A stretch of 64,000 nucleotides of DNA from assembly GCA_916610825.1 (NCBI GenBank), contig OU744446.1, forward strand, positions 14,876,538 through 14,940,537, read 5' to 3'. Shown in pieces: positions 23,601-35,764 of this stretch (positions are counted from its first letter, which is position 1; every line of letters starts with the position of its first letter). The DNA comes from Haliclystus octoradiatus. Its lineage: Eukaryota; Cnidaria; Staurozoa; Stauromedusae; Haliclystidae. A model generated the notes under the pieces. It was given only the letters and a program-made list of their open reading frames with translations. It had not been told where the DNA came from and ran no database searches. Both the position numbers and the translations under genes were made by a program.

Positions 23601-26600
23601 TTCCCTGCGTTATTCCAAAGTTGAATTCTCTCCAATGGCTTATGAATCAGTCATATATGCTGGTAAATTCACTTAATTAAAGCAGTCGAAGCAGTCACAG
23701 TAATTACTGCATTGTTTAATTGAAAGCGCTGACGATTGACTGCATTTTGCATTATATTGGGTCATAACTGATAATTCAATAGTAGACCAACATATAGTAG
23801 ATCTCTATTTGCTTTCTATGATATACAGTGTAACCCACTTAAGTGCAAGTCAAATTGGCTAACGATTCCCGTTGCATTTATCCAAATTTGCCATTATTCG
23901 AAATTGTCTATCAATGATCTAATCAGAAAATAACTTATAGGGTTTCTGATTTAGGTTGCAGATAAACGGGAATTTCACTTATCCGAATTGCACTTGAGCG
24001 GGCTACACGGTTTCTATCTTACCTTCATACCACAGAAACAATTTGCAATTGAATAAAGTATTCTTGTTTCACGGTCCTGCCATAGTTGCAATGACTCTAT
24101 AATACAAATATCAGAGACAGGTTTTTTGAGGTTCAATTATTCGACTCCTTCATATTCATTGAAATACAATGCTAGAGTTGTCGTGAAATAATGCAATGCA
24201 TTGATTCTTTCAAGTGAATTTCACATAGATTCAACATTTGTTCTATAATGTATCAATAAAAGCATAGGCCTATCGGTCTGGCATCGATTCTATGGTCAAA
24301 GAGATCGATTGATCTGAAATAGGAGAAGTCAACAAGAATTTCTCCATATTTTTCTCGCTCATCTCTTGACTCAAGACGAAATACAGGTGGAACCCCACAT
24401 TCATTGTTTTTTTAGCTAAGAAATGATATGACCAACTTTCAATCATTTGATCTTGCAAGATTCTCCTATGGAAAAGCGTGTCATCGAAATCATTCCCTTG
24501 AAAGGTATAGATATTATGAACAGATATAACACCCAAAACAAGAAAATACATCCAACATCAAGCAAACTTTACTTGGAAAAAATATTTTGCAGCTTCCTGC
24601 GTGAGATGTCGGTAGTACTTATCAAATACGAATAACCTTGGCCTTAAACAATGAAATATTTGAGTTGAAAGCGGTATATAACAACTTCTAGTATAGAGAA
24701 TTCACATCTAGGATCAAAATTCCCTATTTATCTGAGGTTCAATCCTATAAACACTAAGAATCTTAGATATACTGAATTGCAACTGAAAATCTAATGAAAT
24801 CACACTGGAATAGGAATAAGTACTGAAACTGTACTGAAATCCACCAGACACCTTAATCTAGATTGCTCTCATTTTACTGTAAAAGCTGCTGCTAACGCAC
24901 ATCAAAATTTGAAAGCTACTAATTAATCCCAATTCACAGAGCCTATTCACTAAGTTTTCAGTAAGTTTTCAGATTTTCAAAATTCATAGTGAAATGAGAT
25001 GGATGTTGCAACGTAAGGAATATAATAACAGACAGACTGTCAGAAAACACACACCTACAATCATTTCAATCATAGCTTGTATAGGTTACCTATACAAACT
25101 ATGCTTTACCTTACCTTCTTTCTGTTGATCTGTTTTGTCAAACGGTAATCCATCTTCAGTTAATTCATTATTTAAATGTGATAATATAATACGACATGAA
25201 CTCAATAATTGATATAGACGATCAAGTGTCTCATTTGGTCGACCATTGAATTGTGGCATTTCAGCATTTAATATACGTAAAGAAAATGGTACCATACAGC
25301 CTTAAAAGAATGGAGATAAACCCTATCAGTAGAGTTTCACAACAGTTCAACCTGCTTGGCAGCTCTTTTTGGTGTAATAGACAGTCAGGTAGGAGACTAT
25401 GTGTGCACCAGGGGATATCAAACTAGTTATGCGATAATGCATAATATCAATTTAAAATGTGAGTAGGCGAGGCAACAGTGGGAATCTGAATTCTTAGATT
25501 TCAGAAAGCTAAAGTCCTGCGAAAAATAGTTCAGGAGTTCATGAACATTTCATGAAAATTTGGGGCCATCTGAAGTTCATGAACTTTTCATGAATCTGTC
25601 ATGAACCGTTCATATACTCCTAAACTGTTTTTCGCAAGGACAATTGTTAGACACTGAGTAGAAGAAAGAGATACATCAATACTTTAATGGTAATGCGAAT
25701 GACAAAGAAATGATACCAGGTTGCATTTGAGTTATCTTTCTTTCTGAAAGCTCATCTTCATTTGATTTTTACATTGACCATGGTCAGTCAGTCTGCAAAA
25801 GGTTCTATGAAAGCGTTTCTAGAATCATCTTTAATTGTTTTTAATTTTGATATGCAACAACGAGAAAAACAGACGCATCTTGCATAAAAGTAGTATGTAC
25901 ATTTTGATATTATATTAAAAGTGAAACATCAATTGGAAATATATATATTGAAAATTTGAATAAAAATTAACATACTTGGGTAGCTAGCTCAGCCTTTGAA
26001 AATAATGGACTGCAGCATCCCTACATCAGTCAAACCTGGTAAAAGTGCCAAGTATACATCTCATCCAAACAAGTCTCGTCGGAGTTAGAAATCTTCACTG
26101 TAACGCTGAGGGGATTATAAGGAATTATCCCACCTCATTACTGCGAAGATTCCGCATTACATCAAGTGGGGGGAGACAGGAATAGTCAATGGCAAGTAAG
26201 AAACTGCCAAAAAGTTTTGAAGAGGTGTATTATATGGTTCAGTATGCTGACAAGCATAATCCTACAATTGCATATATGGAATGTTACCTTTCTTTCCTGG
26301 GTAGATATCTGGATAAAACTCATAATAAAGATCTGGTCGATCGAAGTCACCAAAACATGTCAATTCAGCCTCTGCACTACTAAACATGTGTAGCTTAAAT
26401 AACAATGCAACTCGAACTTGCCAAACCTAAAGATAATCAACAAGACCAATTTAGCAAGTATTGGTCTTGATTTTGATGAATAGGAAATTTGAATTGATCA
26501 TGTGGACTCAAAACGCAGGTGAGTTAAAATGATTGTATAAATTAAAGTTCAATCAAAAGAAAGGAAAACCCAGAAAGACTACTAAAATAATAGCAAAATC

Positions 26601-29600
26601 AGTGTTTTGAGTGAATGTCATTTGGTTTAAAAAATAAAGAAATCAGTATTTCCGAGGAATTCTCTCGTGCCTGAGCTAAGAGATTTTTTTTCAAATTTAG
26701 TTCAAACGGCCAAACAACAACATCATCCTCTGTTAATTTAAAATTGATTTCTGATATCAGAAATCAGATTTGTCTTTAATTTTTGTCCTCTCTCTTAAAA
26801 TAGACTTTCAATGAATTGAATACTTTTGGTATTTGTTATTGTGTCAACTATGCATGCTTTTATGGTTTGCCCTTTTAATATCTAAAATACTATTTACCGG
26901 ATGAAATACATAATGTAATACCGTACCTGTAGAAGTTTTGGTGTATGTGTGATATTGGGATTAGCAAAATCACTAGTAGCAATTCCTTGACCTTGTGCTT
27001 TTAGGTATTTTGTAGTAAATTCTAGAGCAGATCTCCAACAACTTGCCCTCTGAAAGAAAATAATATCGAGGGTTGAATAACAGCCGTCAACAATGTAATA
27101 CACTGTAAAGGAGCTCAAGAATAGATGATGGATGTAAATGAGAGCGAATGATCTTACTAATCTACTTATATTAATAATACTGTCTGTTTATATATCACAA
27201 TATTTCTATATTTCTATATTTCGATATTTCTGTGTCTGTCCGCGACTTATGTACGTCTTACTGGCGATATAATACGGATAATCCGTTGTCGGGAAATTAT
27301 GCAAACATTTGTGTCGAGATAACCGTGTACAGTAACAAATTTGTTGTATGAAAAGTATGGGTCTATGACGTTGTTTTAAAATAATATACTTCATCTGATA
27401 ATTTATTTGATATCCTTGCATTAAAAAATTCAGAGATTTTGAAAAATTTCATAGGTCGATAATCTAGCGGGCAGCCAAATCGAATTCAAATTGAAATCCC
27501 CAGAACAAAAATATTTTGCTTTGAATTTAAAAGCTGCGTGTAAATTGTTTGAGCAAGTGAAACTTGAAAATGAATCAGTTTTATGATAATTAAAACAATA
27601 CGAAATACTGAATTACATTGAATTACCAGTATAACTAGGTCAAACAAAATATTTTTTTGAAATCAAAGAAACGTAGACCTATTTCATGTAGTGTTGATAT
27701 CATCAATACATATAGCGCGGCACAAACGCTATGAAAATTAAAGAGACTTTAGGTCTTAATTTAATTTATTAATGAAACAAAATGCCGTTCATTACTTTTA
27801 TCAAAATCGAGATATAAAACATTTCACTTTTAAAAAGGCTATTTTGATATATAATTTGTGAGAACACTGAGCAAACAATCTGTTTTGAAATGAACAATCT
27901 ATCGCGGGGCATAAAAACAAATTAACTTGCAAGAATTTTCAAAATGACGTTGGCGTTCGACTAATTCGAAAAATATTCAAAGTTCGAATAGATTATCTGT
28001 CTACAGTCTAAAATTACAGAGTTTAGAATCAATCAAGGCATTGCACAAAAGTATTTCTATAATTTATTATTTAATATAAAAACATGAATCATTTGGTTTT
28101 GAGCAGGCAGGCTTTTATTTTCAGATTTTGCTTCCATAATTAACGAAGGAATTATAGGCATCGATTAAAATTAAAATTTCATTTTGTTGACTTGCTATAC
28201 GAATAAGACACAGTATGTTACTACAGTTTTGAGAATAAAAATAGCGGTGTCTTGTTATTATCGTTGATCAACATTTAATAAAGTTAATTTCAGGCTATTT
28301 TGATATATAATTTGTGAGAACACTGAGCAAACAATCTGTTTTGAAATGAACAATCTATCGCGGGGCATAAAAACAAATTAACTTGCAAGAATTTTCAAAA
28401 TGACGTTGGCGTTCGACTAATTCGAAAAATATTCAAAGTTCGAATAGATTATCTGTCTACAGTCTAAAATTACAGAGTTTAGAATCAATCAAGGCATTGC
28501 ACAAAAGTATTTCTATAATTTATTATTTAATATAAAAACATGAATCATTTGGTTTTGAGCAGGCAGGCTTTTATTTTCAGATTTTGCTTCCATAATTAAC
28601 GAAGGAATTATAGGCATCGATTAAAATTAAAATTTCATTTTGTTGACTTGCTATACGAATAAGACACAGTATGTTACTACAGTTTTGAGAATAAAAATAG
28701 CGGTGTCTTGTTATTATCGTTGATCAACATTTAATAAAGTTAATTTCAGGTATATCAAATTTAACAAAGTTAAATTGAATTGAGCGTATGATTTGTGATA
28801 AACAATAATAATTATAATATTTTCAGCGTTCAAAAATTTTGCTTTGAATTTAAAAGCACAAAAACATAATTTAAAAACACTTTTAAATAGTTAATACAGT
28901 TTGGATGAGTGTAACAAACCTTGTGTTACAAAAATAAAAAGCGAAAAGGTTGCATGAAATAATCGATCATAGCAAACAATATTTATTAAAATACAACTTA
29001 CCATTTTCCAAATGAGATCCAAATAAAAACTATACGAGCGGCATAATCTCCGAACAACATTTAAATACATAATAGCGGGTTCTCTGAGTTAATACACCAA
29101 TCAATAATAAGTTAACAACCATATTTTATCGAAGGAGAATGTACGCCCGATAAGAATAAAATAAAGATTGTCTTTTATTCGAAATAATTCTGACAAAAAT
29201 GATCATTTCATATCGTGATCAAATGCATGGTAAAGTAGATTCATTTTCTACATAGTAAATTATCCTTTTCGTCAGACATCATAACATGAGCATTTAAATA
29301 TTACCATCGGCTGTGGTATTATATATCTTTGAAGCTGCACTAAACATTTCAACTCTATAAACCATCGCGTACGTTTCAATAAATTCTGAATAAATATGCA
29401 TATCACGAATCTGGCAAAATGAGTTGTTTTCGTTTTCCTATCAAAATAATTAATTTATTCATAATCATCTTTCCTTTCATTCGACATCTGTAATGTTATA
29501 AATAGCGCGTAGAAATATTGACGACAAGATGTAACATAATATCAATATCGAATTAGTATAGCGATTTATTATAGAATTTTATTTCCTTTTAAAAGAATGT

Positions 29601-32600
29601 TGATGCTATTATTCTGGAAAATTTGATAACAAGAACCCCTATCAGACCAATTTTTCAGATCTTTTTTTTACTTATAAAATTTTATTTTCAACGAACTCTT
29701 AGTATTTTGATAGACTGCCATGAAAATCACAGGCATACTTGCTGAGATTGCAAAGATCAAAAATATAGGCTCATATAGTATCATATCATAATATTTTCAG
29801 ATTATATATATAATTTGAAATTCAATACACGCGCGTGGGTCGGCCTTGTTCAATAATACGTTGTCGAAGCAGTAGGTTTGTTGATAAGGTCAGTCAAAGC
29901 GCTTATGTCAGTAAGTAACGCAGTGGCTAATTGGTTAGTGCTCTGGTATAATAATTTCAGGGTCGTCAGTTCAAATCCGCCGTTCGGAAACCTTTTATCA
30001 ACGATTTTTCTTTTTTTTTAATATGAAGCAGTAAATCATTTTTAATTAACAAAAGATATCGTTTGATCATGTTAATAACAGAAATCAGTGGACCATGTGT
30101 CTTGTTTAAGCTAAATTAATTTAATATTGAATCTATCGCATGCAATGCCACGAGTTTCACTGGCCACACTTTGACGGCGGCGTTATTTTGTGAACACCAC
30201 ATTAGTGTTGTATATATTGCAATAAAGATTTATGAATCCGAACCGAACGCGATCCGATCGTATCGGGTCAGATTCGGGTTAATATTTTAGATCTTCGGAT
30301 CGGATCGGATTTGTAGTGATTTTTTATGGATAGTTTCAGATTTCGAAATTTGACTGAGTATTTGTAATTTATAATAATTAATGTGTTCTGGCCTCCTTTC
30401 AGCACATAAAATATTGTTTTTCTATGTAGATATAGCTACGTTAAATTATACATTTCAATCGACTCAATTGATGTGAAATAAATTAAACTTTTATTAAAGG
30501 AATGATTAAGATGTATTGATTAATGCTACATCGTTTCAATGCATATTGTCTCTCATGTTCTCCTCCAGAGTTCATACTCCGTATTATACAGCGATAGAAA
30601 GCTTAGTCAATTGTTTAATTATAAGTGATCTGAAAGTTTTATCATAGAAGGTCCATTATGGACTACACTCATAGCTAGTTGATAATAATGATCAAGGTAT
30701 CACTGAAATATGACTGATTAGAGATATTGTGCCATCATCCAAAGAATATACCATTTTATAGAATCTCAAATCATTGTTTCGAATCAAAGCCTTGCAAAAA
30801 AAATTCAGCTCATGAACTGTCTGTGAACACCTTATAAACAGTTCATGTGAATATTAAATTGCCTGTTTTATCATGGACATTTTTGTAAACCGCATGAAAT
30901 TAGACCATTCAACATTCATGAACTTTTCTCACTGGGCAGTATGTGTGCAACAGGTAAATGTTTCCAATCAAGTAAATTTTGACTGAGTACTGTACAATTG
31001 TGTATTCAATGCAAAAAAACAGTGAATGGCGTGGCAAGGAAATATCTGGAACTTTCATCAGAAGAAGAGAGAAAACACAGTGTTGCAAAGAATTTTTCAA
31101 CTATAATAATGTTGTATTAGTTTAGTTGTCTAATTCTTATATAGTTGAAAACAAACCAGTAGATCTTTCAATCCAGCATCATTCATTGTTACAGTGTCAA
31201 TATTTGGTACAGTACGTCTTGATAATTCTTGTTCACCAAGAAATTTAATAACTAAATCACGAACAGGATCAGTCTGTAGAAAGACAGAAAATAAGATACA
31301 ATCAATTAAAAAGTACAATGGTACAAAACAAATGCCTTGGTGTTTAACAGTGGACTACAACTATTGAGAATGTTATAGATACATATAGCAAATCAAACGT
31401 AATGTTATTAGCAATGGTTATATTTACTAAATGTATATGTAGCGGTTTCCCAAAACGGGTATGTACAGTAAGTCATTCATTCATTGTTAAATATTTTAAG
31501 GTTGGTGAAAGTCAGAAAATATTTTATCAAAATCACGCAATCTAGATATATTGGATTGACAGATAAAATATGTCTATTGGCAACAACAAGTCACTGTCAT
31601 GTCGCAACATGTGTGCGAATTTGAAGGCAGGATTCACTCATCCAATGGGGATCCGAAGTATGACTCGATCTAATGCACATACAACTTATTGTCGGAAGAG
31701 CCAGCTACGTCAGTACTGATGCTGTTTTGAAAACAGTCCATTAAATGACCTATTTTTCATGATTTGTTCATGAACCTGGAAAACAGGCCATTTAACGCTC
31801 ATGCACACTCACGACCTGTTCATGAAATGGTTATGAAGTTCATGAAAATTCATGAACAGATAATCATCAGTTTTGCAGGGGATCATATACTACGTATGAT
31901 CCTATCAAAATATACAGAAAGCTAACATATTAGTGCAATCTAACCATCAGATAGAGGTTTAGTCCATGGAGGTACCTTGCTGTTCAAATTAATTGTTTAT
32001 CTCATTAAACAAATTGAGCAAATTAGACAACTTTATTGCATTTATCAAAATTTTATCATTGAGGCTTATAATATATCAACATTGATAGAACTGAAACGTT
32101 TATTGTGTTATCCCATTTATTCGTTAGAGAACATTATAATGTTATCATACCATTTTCTGTTCTAGTAAAACACTTGGATGGGTGAGCGAGCGATGATCAA
32201 CTGTTTTGCCTTGGTTAGCTTGTTGGATAAGTTTCTTAACATCTGGTGATGGATTCCATGCAGAATATGATTGACGCATTGTAGGTTGTGCCATTGTTAC
32301 TTGGAATTCTGTTCTTGGTAAAGGCGGTTGTGTTGGTCTTGGAGGCGCTTCTAAACATAAATTGAGTTGATAAATTATATAACCAATTAATTTTTGTTTG
32401 CATTGCATCTTATTGATATAATTTATTATTCAAACACTACTTATGCAGCCAGGGTTCAACAAAAGTGGCGATTGTGTAATTGTAGATTCCAAAAGGCTAG
32501 AGCAAATTCAGAAGAAAAATAGTATCTTTTAATTTATAGGTCGAACTTTAAAATAATTGAAATGTTCTAGCATTTCAGAAGGTTAAGTCTTTTATTAGAC

Positions 32601-33850
32601 TGAATGCATTGTGAATGCGAATTGTGAACGGCAATTATGAATGCGTTGATTAACACCAGGAAAGTACATAAAATAATATTTAGTTTATCTATGATATTTA
32701 CCCTTGCTTGGAAAAATTTTCTTTCCAACAAAAACAACAACTGAAAGATATTCTATGACGCTTTTTGGTTATAATAAATGGAAGATACTGAAGAAGAAAG
32801 TTTTATATTAAAAATAGAAATCATTAATATCGACTGTGAATTTTTCCCATGTTGATGTTTAGCTGTTGATATAATCCACTTGTTGAGGTGTACATATTAT
32901 TTCTACAGTATCCTCTAGTAATGGTAATTGTCGATTGCCGTATTTTTCAGAAACCCGAGAAAACTGGGCAAATGGTTTGTTAGGACTTTTACAACAGTAC
33001 AGGGTACACTGACGATCAAAACCCCACATCAACGTCAAATTATCAAGATCAAGAGACAATAAATTTCATAATAGGAGCATTTCTACATAATAATTCGATT
33101 TCAGGAGTTCATAAAATCCACTGATAGAAAACCAAAAGATATAAGAGGTGGAAAAAACATAGGTTGATTGTATTATTATCAATTCTTTAAACTCACCTCG
33201 TTTAGCCATTTGTAACAGTGTCTTTCCTGGACTTTCAGCTGATTGGGACTCACACAAAATTGGCTGAGTAGGAATACCAACACTATCAGCCATACTTAAG
33301 ACATCATGATCACCCATACTGAGCTCTGGTTGCACCATACTTGGGCTACCAATAGCCATAGCAGGAGAATCGTCAAAAATGGATACACCTTTCTTATTAC
33401 TCTCAACATGTAATGGGTCATTAACTGGTAGATCCCTTTTAGTTGGGGGTGGTACACTTTGGGTGGAAGGGGGGTCATTAAAAAGTGTAGAAGTTGACTG
33501 TGAGGCAATGTTGATTTCTTGAACAGGAGCAGATGGAACGGAGCTCAACGAATCGAAGAAGGCTACACCTTCCATGTCTTTCACTTGTTGAGAGGAAGAT
33601 TGGAATAAACTTGATAATGATTCAGGATTCGGTTTGCCTGTCTCTGAAGGGCTTGGATCATCTCCTTCAAGAAGTTCAGTAGATATTTCAGAGATATTGT
33701 CTTTGTCTGTATCAGCTTCACTGCCCACTTCAATAGAAACTGCATCACTCGATTCTATTTGCTCTGAATCGAAATCTTCTTCAACAAATAACTTGTTGTA
33801 CTCTTCTGGAGTTTGGACAATACCAGGACCAGATAATGGAATAGAATGTT
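17465..33850 (-). CDS. TRAPPC12: TRAPPC12 (TRAPP complex subunit 12), 12 exons
   Basis: The spliced minus-strand exons (each listed below) give about 673 residues that follow vertebrate TRAPPC12 from a disordered acidic N-terminal region through the conserved core to the C-terminus. Landmarks: DPVRDLVIKFLGEQ; WRSALEFTTKYLKAQGQG; FGDFDRPDLYYEFYPDIYPG; MVPFSLRILNAEMPQFNG; LYSIANCF; LRSGIGRMLLQ; NNAAVCMLFLGK; the C-terminal FNIQCLKL. All junctions have GT/AG and matching phases. TRAPPC12 is a TPR-repeat subunit of TRAPPIII, which activates Rab1-type GTPases in ER-to-Golgi transport and autophagy; in human cells it also helps recruit CENP-E in mitosis. The N-terminal exon has no obligatory start codon of its own: the unspliced frame upstream has an ATG at 33863, or it is joined to the EF-hand exons. 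Confidence 0.95.
18715..18891. mobile_element. Mariner-type MITE, 177 bp
   Basis: Ends CAGTGAAACCTGTATATAAC and GTTATAACAGGTTTGACTG are inverted, flanked by TA on both sides (18713-14, 18892-93). Non-coding; lies in the last TRAPPC12 intron. Confidence 0.75.
19507..19557 (-). CDS. TRAPPC12: TRAPPC12 exon (51-nt microexon)
   Basis: 17 codons in phase 0 at both ends reading AKNNAAVCMLFLGKVKA, the TPR segment NNNAAVC-LYLGK of vertebrate TRAPPC12. Acceptor TATATTTTAG, donor GTTAGT. Too short for ORF-based calling. Confidence 0.93.
20291..20378 (-). CDS. TRAPPC12: TRAPPC12 exon (TPR region)
   Basis: Acceptor ATTTTTTAG, donor GTAAGT. Residues AFFSIAKNQYEEALKHFEDV form a TPR helix pair like AFLHLGQNNFAEAHRFF in vertebrates. 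Confidence 0.93.
21865..21962 (-). CDS. TRAPPC12: TRAPPC12 exon (TPR region)
   Basis: Acceptor TGTTGATCAG, donor GTATGA. Residues LGNVKAAEMQFEMVQKL match the family's IGDIKTAEKYFQDVEK. Ends in phase 2. Confidence 0.93.
22595..22880. repeat. ACTGAAAAC repeat segment with 11-bp tandem core
   Basis: Five exact ACTGAAAACAT units (22598-22652) begin a non-coding segment that ends with the inverse motif (TTTCAGTAGCGATTCAGT). Related segments are at 2640-2712, 21630-21815 and 24765-24985, so this is a dispersed non-coding family. Confidence 0.65.
23309..23407 (-). CDS. TRAPPC12: TRAPPC12 exon (TPR region)
   Basis: Acceptor TTCATTTGAAG, donor GTAAAC, phase 0 both ends, 33 codons. EYNLAVKCYEDLIRHKNEDE and LRSGIGRMLLQ match the YVLAVEAYHSVI/LLSGIGRISLQ region. 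Confidence 0.95.
23826..24010. mobile_element. MITE with CAGTGTAACCC/CCGTGTAGCCC ends
   Basis: The two ends are ~40-bp imperfect inverted repeats (CACTTAAGTGCAAGTC against GAATTGCACTTGAGCGGG). It ends 12 bases from the splice donor of the next exon. Confidence 0.65.
24023..24096 (-). CDS. TRAPPC12: TRAPPC12 exon
   Basis: Acceptor TTGTATTATAG, donor GTAAGA. SLQLWQDRETRILYSIANCF aligns with the IRLWRSRLGRVMYSMANC segment of the family. Confidence 0.93.
25115..25300 (-). CDS. TRAPPC12: TRAPPC12 exon
   Basis: Acceptor CTTTTAAG, donor GTAAGG. CMVPFSLRILNAEMPQFNG and ETLDRLYQLLSSCRIIL are highly diagnostic of TRAPPC12. Confidence 0.97.
25514..25641. mobile_element. CCCCTGYGAAAA-type MITE
   Basis: Ends GTCCTGCGAAAAATAGTTCAG and CTAAACTGTTTTTCGCAAGGAC are inverted; the inside is rich in TTCATGAAC. 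Other copies: 36489-36593 and 42071-42184. Confidence 0.7.
26288..26426 (-). CDS. TRAPPC12: TRAPPC12 exon
   Basis: Acceptor TTATCTTTAG, donor GTAACA. VWQVRVALLFKLHMFSSAEA and FDRPDLYYEFYPDIYPGKKG match the best conserved block of the family (DQPDLYYEYYPHVYPGRRG in vertebrates). Confidence 0.97.
26927..27049 (-). CDS. TRAPPC12: TRAPPC12 exon
   Basis: Acceptor TTTTCTTTCAG, donor GTACGG, 41 codons, phase 0. CWRSALEFTTKYLKAQGQG matches NWRAAVDLCGRLLTAHGQG. Confidence 0.95.
27837..28748 (+). repeat. Exact 456-bp tandem duplication
   Basis: 27837-28292 and 28293-28748 read the same throughout (from GGCTATTTTGATATATAATT to AAGTTAATTTCA). It lies in a TRAPPC12 intron without coding potential. Either a very recent duplication or an assembly artefact. 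Confidence 0.93.
29915..30000 (+). tRNA. tRNA-like sequence, probably a pseudogene or SINE head
   Basis: AGTGGCTAATTGGTTAGTGC resembles a D-arm/A box and AGTTCAAATCC a T-arm/B box at the right spacing, but the acceptor and T stems do not pair well. I do not support a functional tRNA. Confidence 0.4.
31157..31273 (-). CDS. TRAPPC12: TRAPPC12 exon
   Basis: Acceptor TTTCTACAG, donor GTTTGT, 39 codons, phase 0. TDPVRDLVIKFLGEQ and NDAGLKDLL match GDAVKDLMLRFLGE and FVGLKQLI. Confidence 0.96.
32151..32350 (-). CDS. TRAPPC12: TRAPPC12 exon
   Basis: Acceptor TTATGTTTAG, donor GTATGA. A Pro-rich start, then SAWNPSPDVKKLIQQA and DHRSLTHPSVLLEQKM, similar in layout to the vertebrate DAWLPGEATRGVL region just before the conserved core. 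Confidence 0.93.
33197..33850 (-). CDS. TRAPPC12: TRAPPC12 N-terminal disordered exon
   Basis: 654 nt with phase-1 borders (acceptor TGTATCATACAG, donor GTGAGT). Acidic, Ser/Pro-rich and poorly conserved, like the N-terminus of other TRAPPC12 proteins; no domain. The first residues are HSIPLSGPGIVQTPEEYNK. If not spliced to the EF-hand exon, translation could start at the in-frame ATG at 33863 (MYHTEHS). The minus-strand TRAPPC12 frame is the open one; overlapping frames are shadows. Confidence 0.88.
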
Positions 33851-34164
33851 CTGTATGATACATAATCAATAAATACATTAGATCAGACTATCGTACCGTT
33901 TGGTCATGGGCTCGACAGTAGCTATTCAATGGATTTTAATATCTATAGTATATTTTTCCAGCAGCATATAGTCGGTAATGTTTTTTTTTTATATCTAACT
34001 CAGTGATGACTGCAGATGAATGAATTAGTAGGCCTAATCAATTCAAGAAGCTTAGTGAACCTGTTCAAGTATTGATTGGGAAAAACACAGTAGGGTAATA
34101 ATATTATATAACACCAGCAATGAGTTACCCACGTTGCTGGGTTTAAGGGCCGACTAGAAAGATT

Positions 34165-35550
34165 TAGACCTGTGCCACATGCCCCTGTACTTCACTTGAC
34201 CTGTGGCTGCTGCGTATAGGGGACATGTAAAAAATAAGGTCAAAAAGTGATGCGCTCATTTCAAAAAAATGAAATGACCAATCACAGCCAAGCATCTGTG
34301 ACGTACCTTGGATCTATGCAGTGATTGGTCTAATTACTTAATCTACGAAATTATTTTGTGACGTGAGACAACTTACAACTCCTTAAGAACAAAGTATTAT
34401 TCAAACGTATTTTCAAAGCTCCAAGCTACATGCTGCTCGTTTTGTGGGTGTTTCGTAGTAGTTTAAACCAAAGGTTTTGAGCTCAATCCTATTTTCATTT
34501 AATATATCAACATGCTTCTATTGGGTATTTAATTCGTGTTATCTGGAGATGTGCTTGCTTTATAAAGTTTTTAAACTGCCAAATATTGTTAAGCCGTTTA
34601 ATATGCTGGCTCGAATGCAACTTGGATGTGTTTTCTCGTAGTTCAAACCAAGGTTTAAGGTTTTTAAACTTAATTTTATGTTTGTAACATATATCAACAT
34701 GCTTTTATTGCGTGTTACGATTGTTTTATCTGGAGATGTGCCTTCTGAATGCATAATCGATTGATGTCGAACTGTTGGCCTAACAAGTGCAACTTGGAAG
34801 AAAACACTGAATGCCCTAACAAATAATAATCTGCTCATATTGAAACACTCATCGCAGCAATTGTGAAGATCGACATACAAATTTAAACTTTGATTACTTG
34901 TATGAGTTGAAAACAGCTGGTAAACTGGCATTAAACGGTAGATTATCAGCATGCAAATATTGTAATTTTCCGTGAATGTGGCTGATACACGCTTTTTATT
35001 CTAGCGGCATAACATTGGACTTCATCACAGATATTTTTATCATTAGTTGATAGAATGGATTACAGATAATACTTTTCTATGATATGAATGATTTGAATAC
35101 ATCTACTTTACTCTATTGTTAAATGTTAGTAATGTGAATGTCAGAAATATTTCCTTTGTGTGGTAACAACATTAATATATTAATTCGGCTCAACGTTGTT
35201 TTTTCTTTAATACTCTGTAGAAGTTTTTCTTCATTCCGTTTCTCAATTCATATCTGCAATATTAATTCACTTCCATCAAATTGTCTAGGATTTGCAAAGC
35301 TAAAAAATTACGTTTTGTTTTAAAATTTGAAATTGCTTTTAACTGTGTGAAGTCGATAAATGTCCTTCCGTCTTGACACCTGTTGTTTTCGTTACTGTTG
35401 GCCCGCATATACTTGACAGCAGGCGCTTGTGGAGCGCTTGCGTATTAGGGTCAGAATTTTCTCTGCACATCACTTTTTGACCTAATTTTTTACAAGGCCC
35501 AGATGAGCGCAGGTACGTAGCGGAATAGTGGGCCTTGTGGAGCTAGGCTA
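34165..35550. mobile_element. DNA transposon remnant with 9-bp TSD (Mutator-like)
   Basis: Flanked by AGAAAGATT on both sides (34156-34164, 35551-35559). Ends start TAGACCTG and, inverted, TAGCCTAGCTCC; both arms contain GTAAAAAATWAGGTCAAAAAGTGATG in opposite orientation. It resembles the TAGCCTC-ended elements at 44.8-47.6 kb. No transposase seen. Confidence 0.75.
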
Positions 35551-35764
35551 AGAAAGATTCAGGGGGAACATGGAATAAAAACACAGATCAAAACATGGGG
35601 ATTCGAATGATACTACTTTCATACATTTTGATGGATAATTCGAAAGGAGACATATCATCAGGAGTTGAAAAGTTAGCGAATAGGAGTTTTGAAATTCATA
35701 GTCAATTTCAGTAATTTTACAGTATAAATAGAAGAGTCTAGATTAAAGATTCCTGATGAATGCC

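Noticed and set aside
29915..30000. Functional tRNA gene
   Set aside because: Box A and B-like words exist, but acceptor and T stems do not pair; kept only as tRNA-like.
32859..33059. 66-codon minus ORF with FDRQCTLYCCKSPNKPFAQF inside the TRAPPC12 unit
   Set aside because: It looks somewhat protein-like, but no suitable splice sites fit, and the flanking TRAPPC12 exons join correctly without it. Left unassigned.
33634..33858. Plus-strand 74-codon Ser-rich ORF
   Set aside because: Antisense shadow of the acidic TRAPPC12 N-terminal exon.
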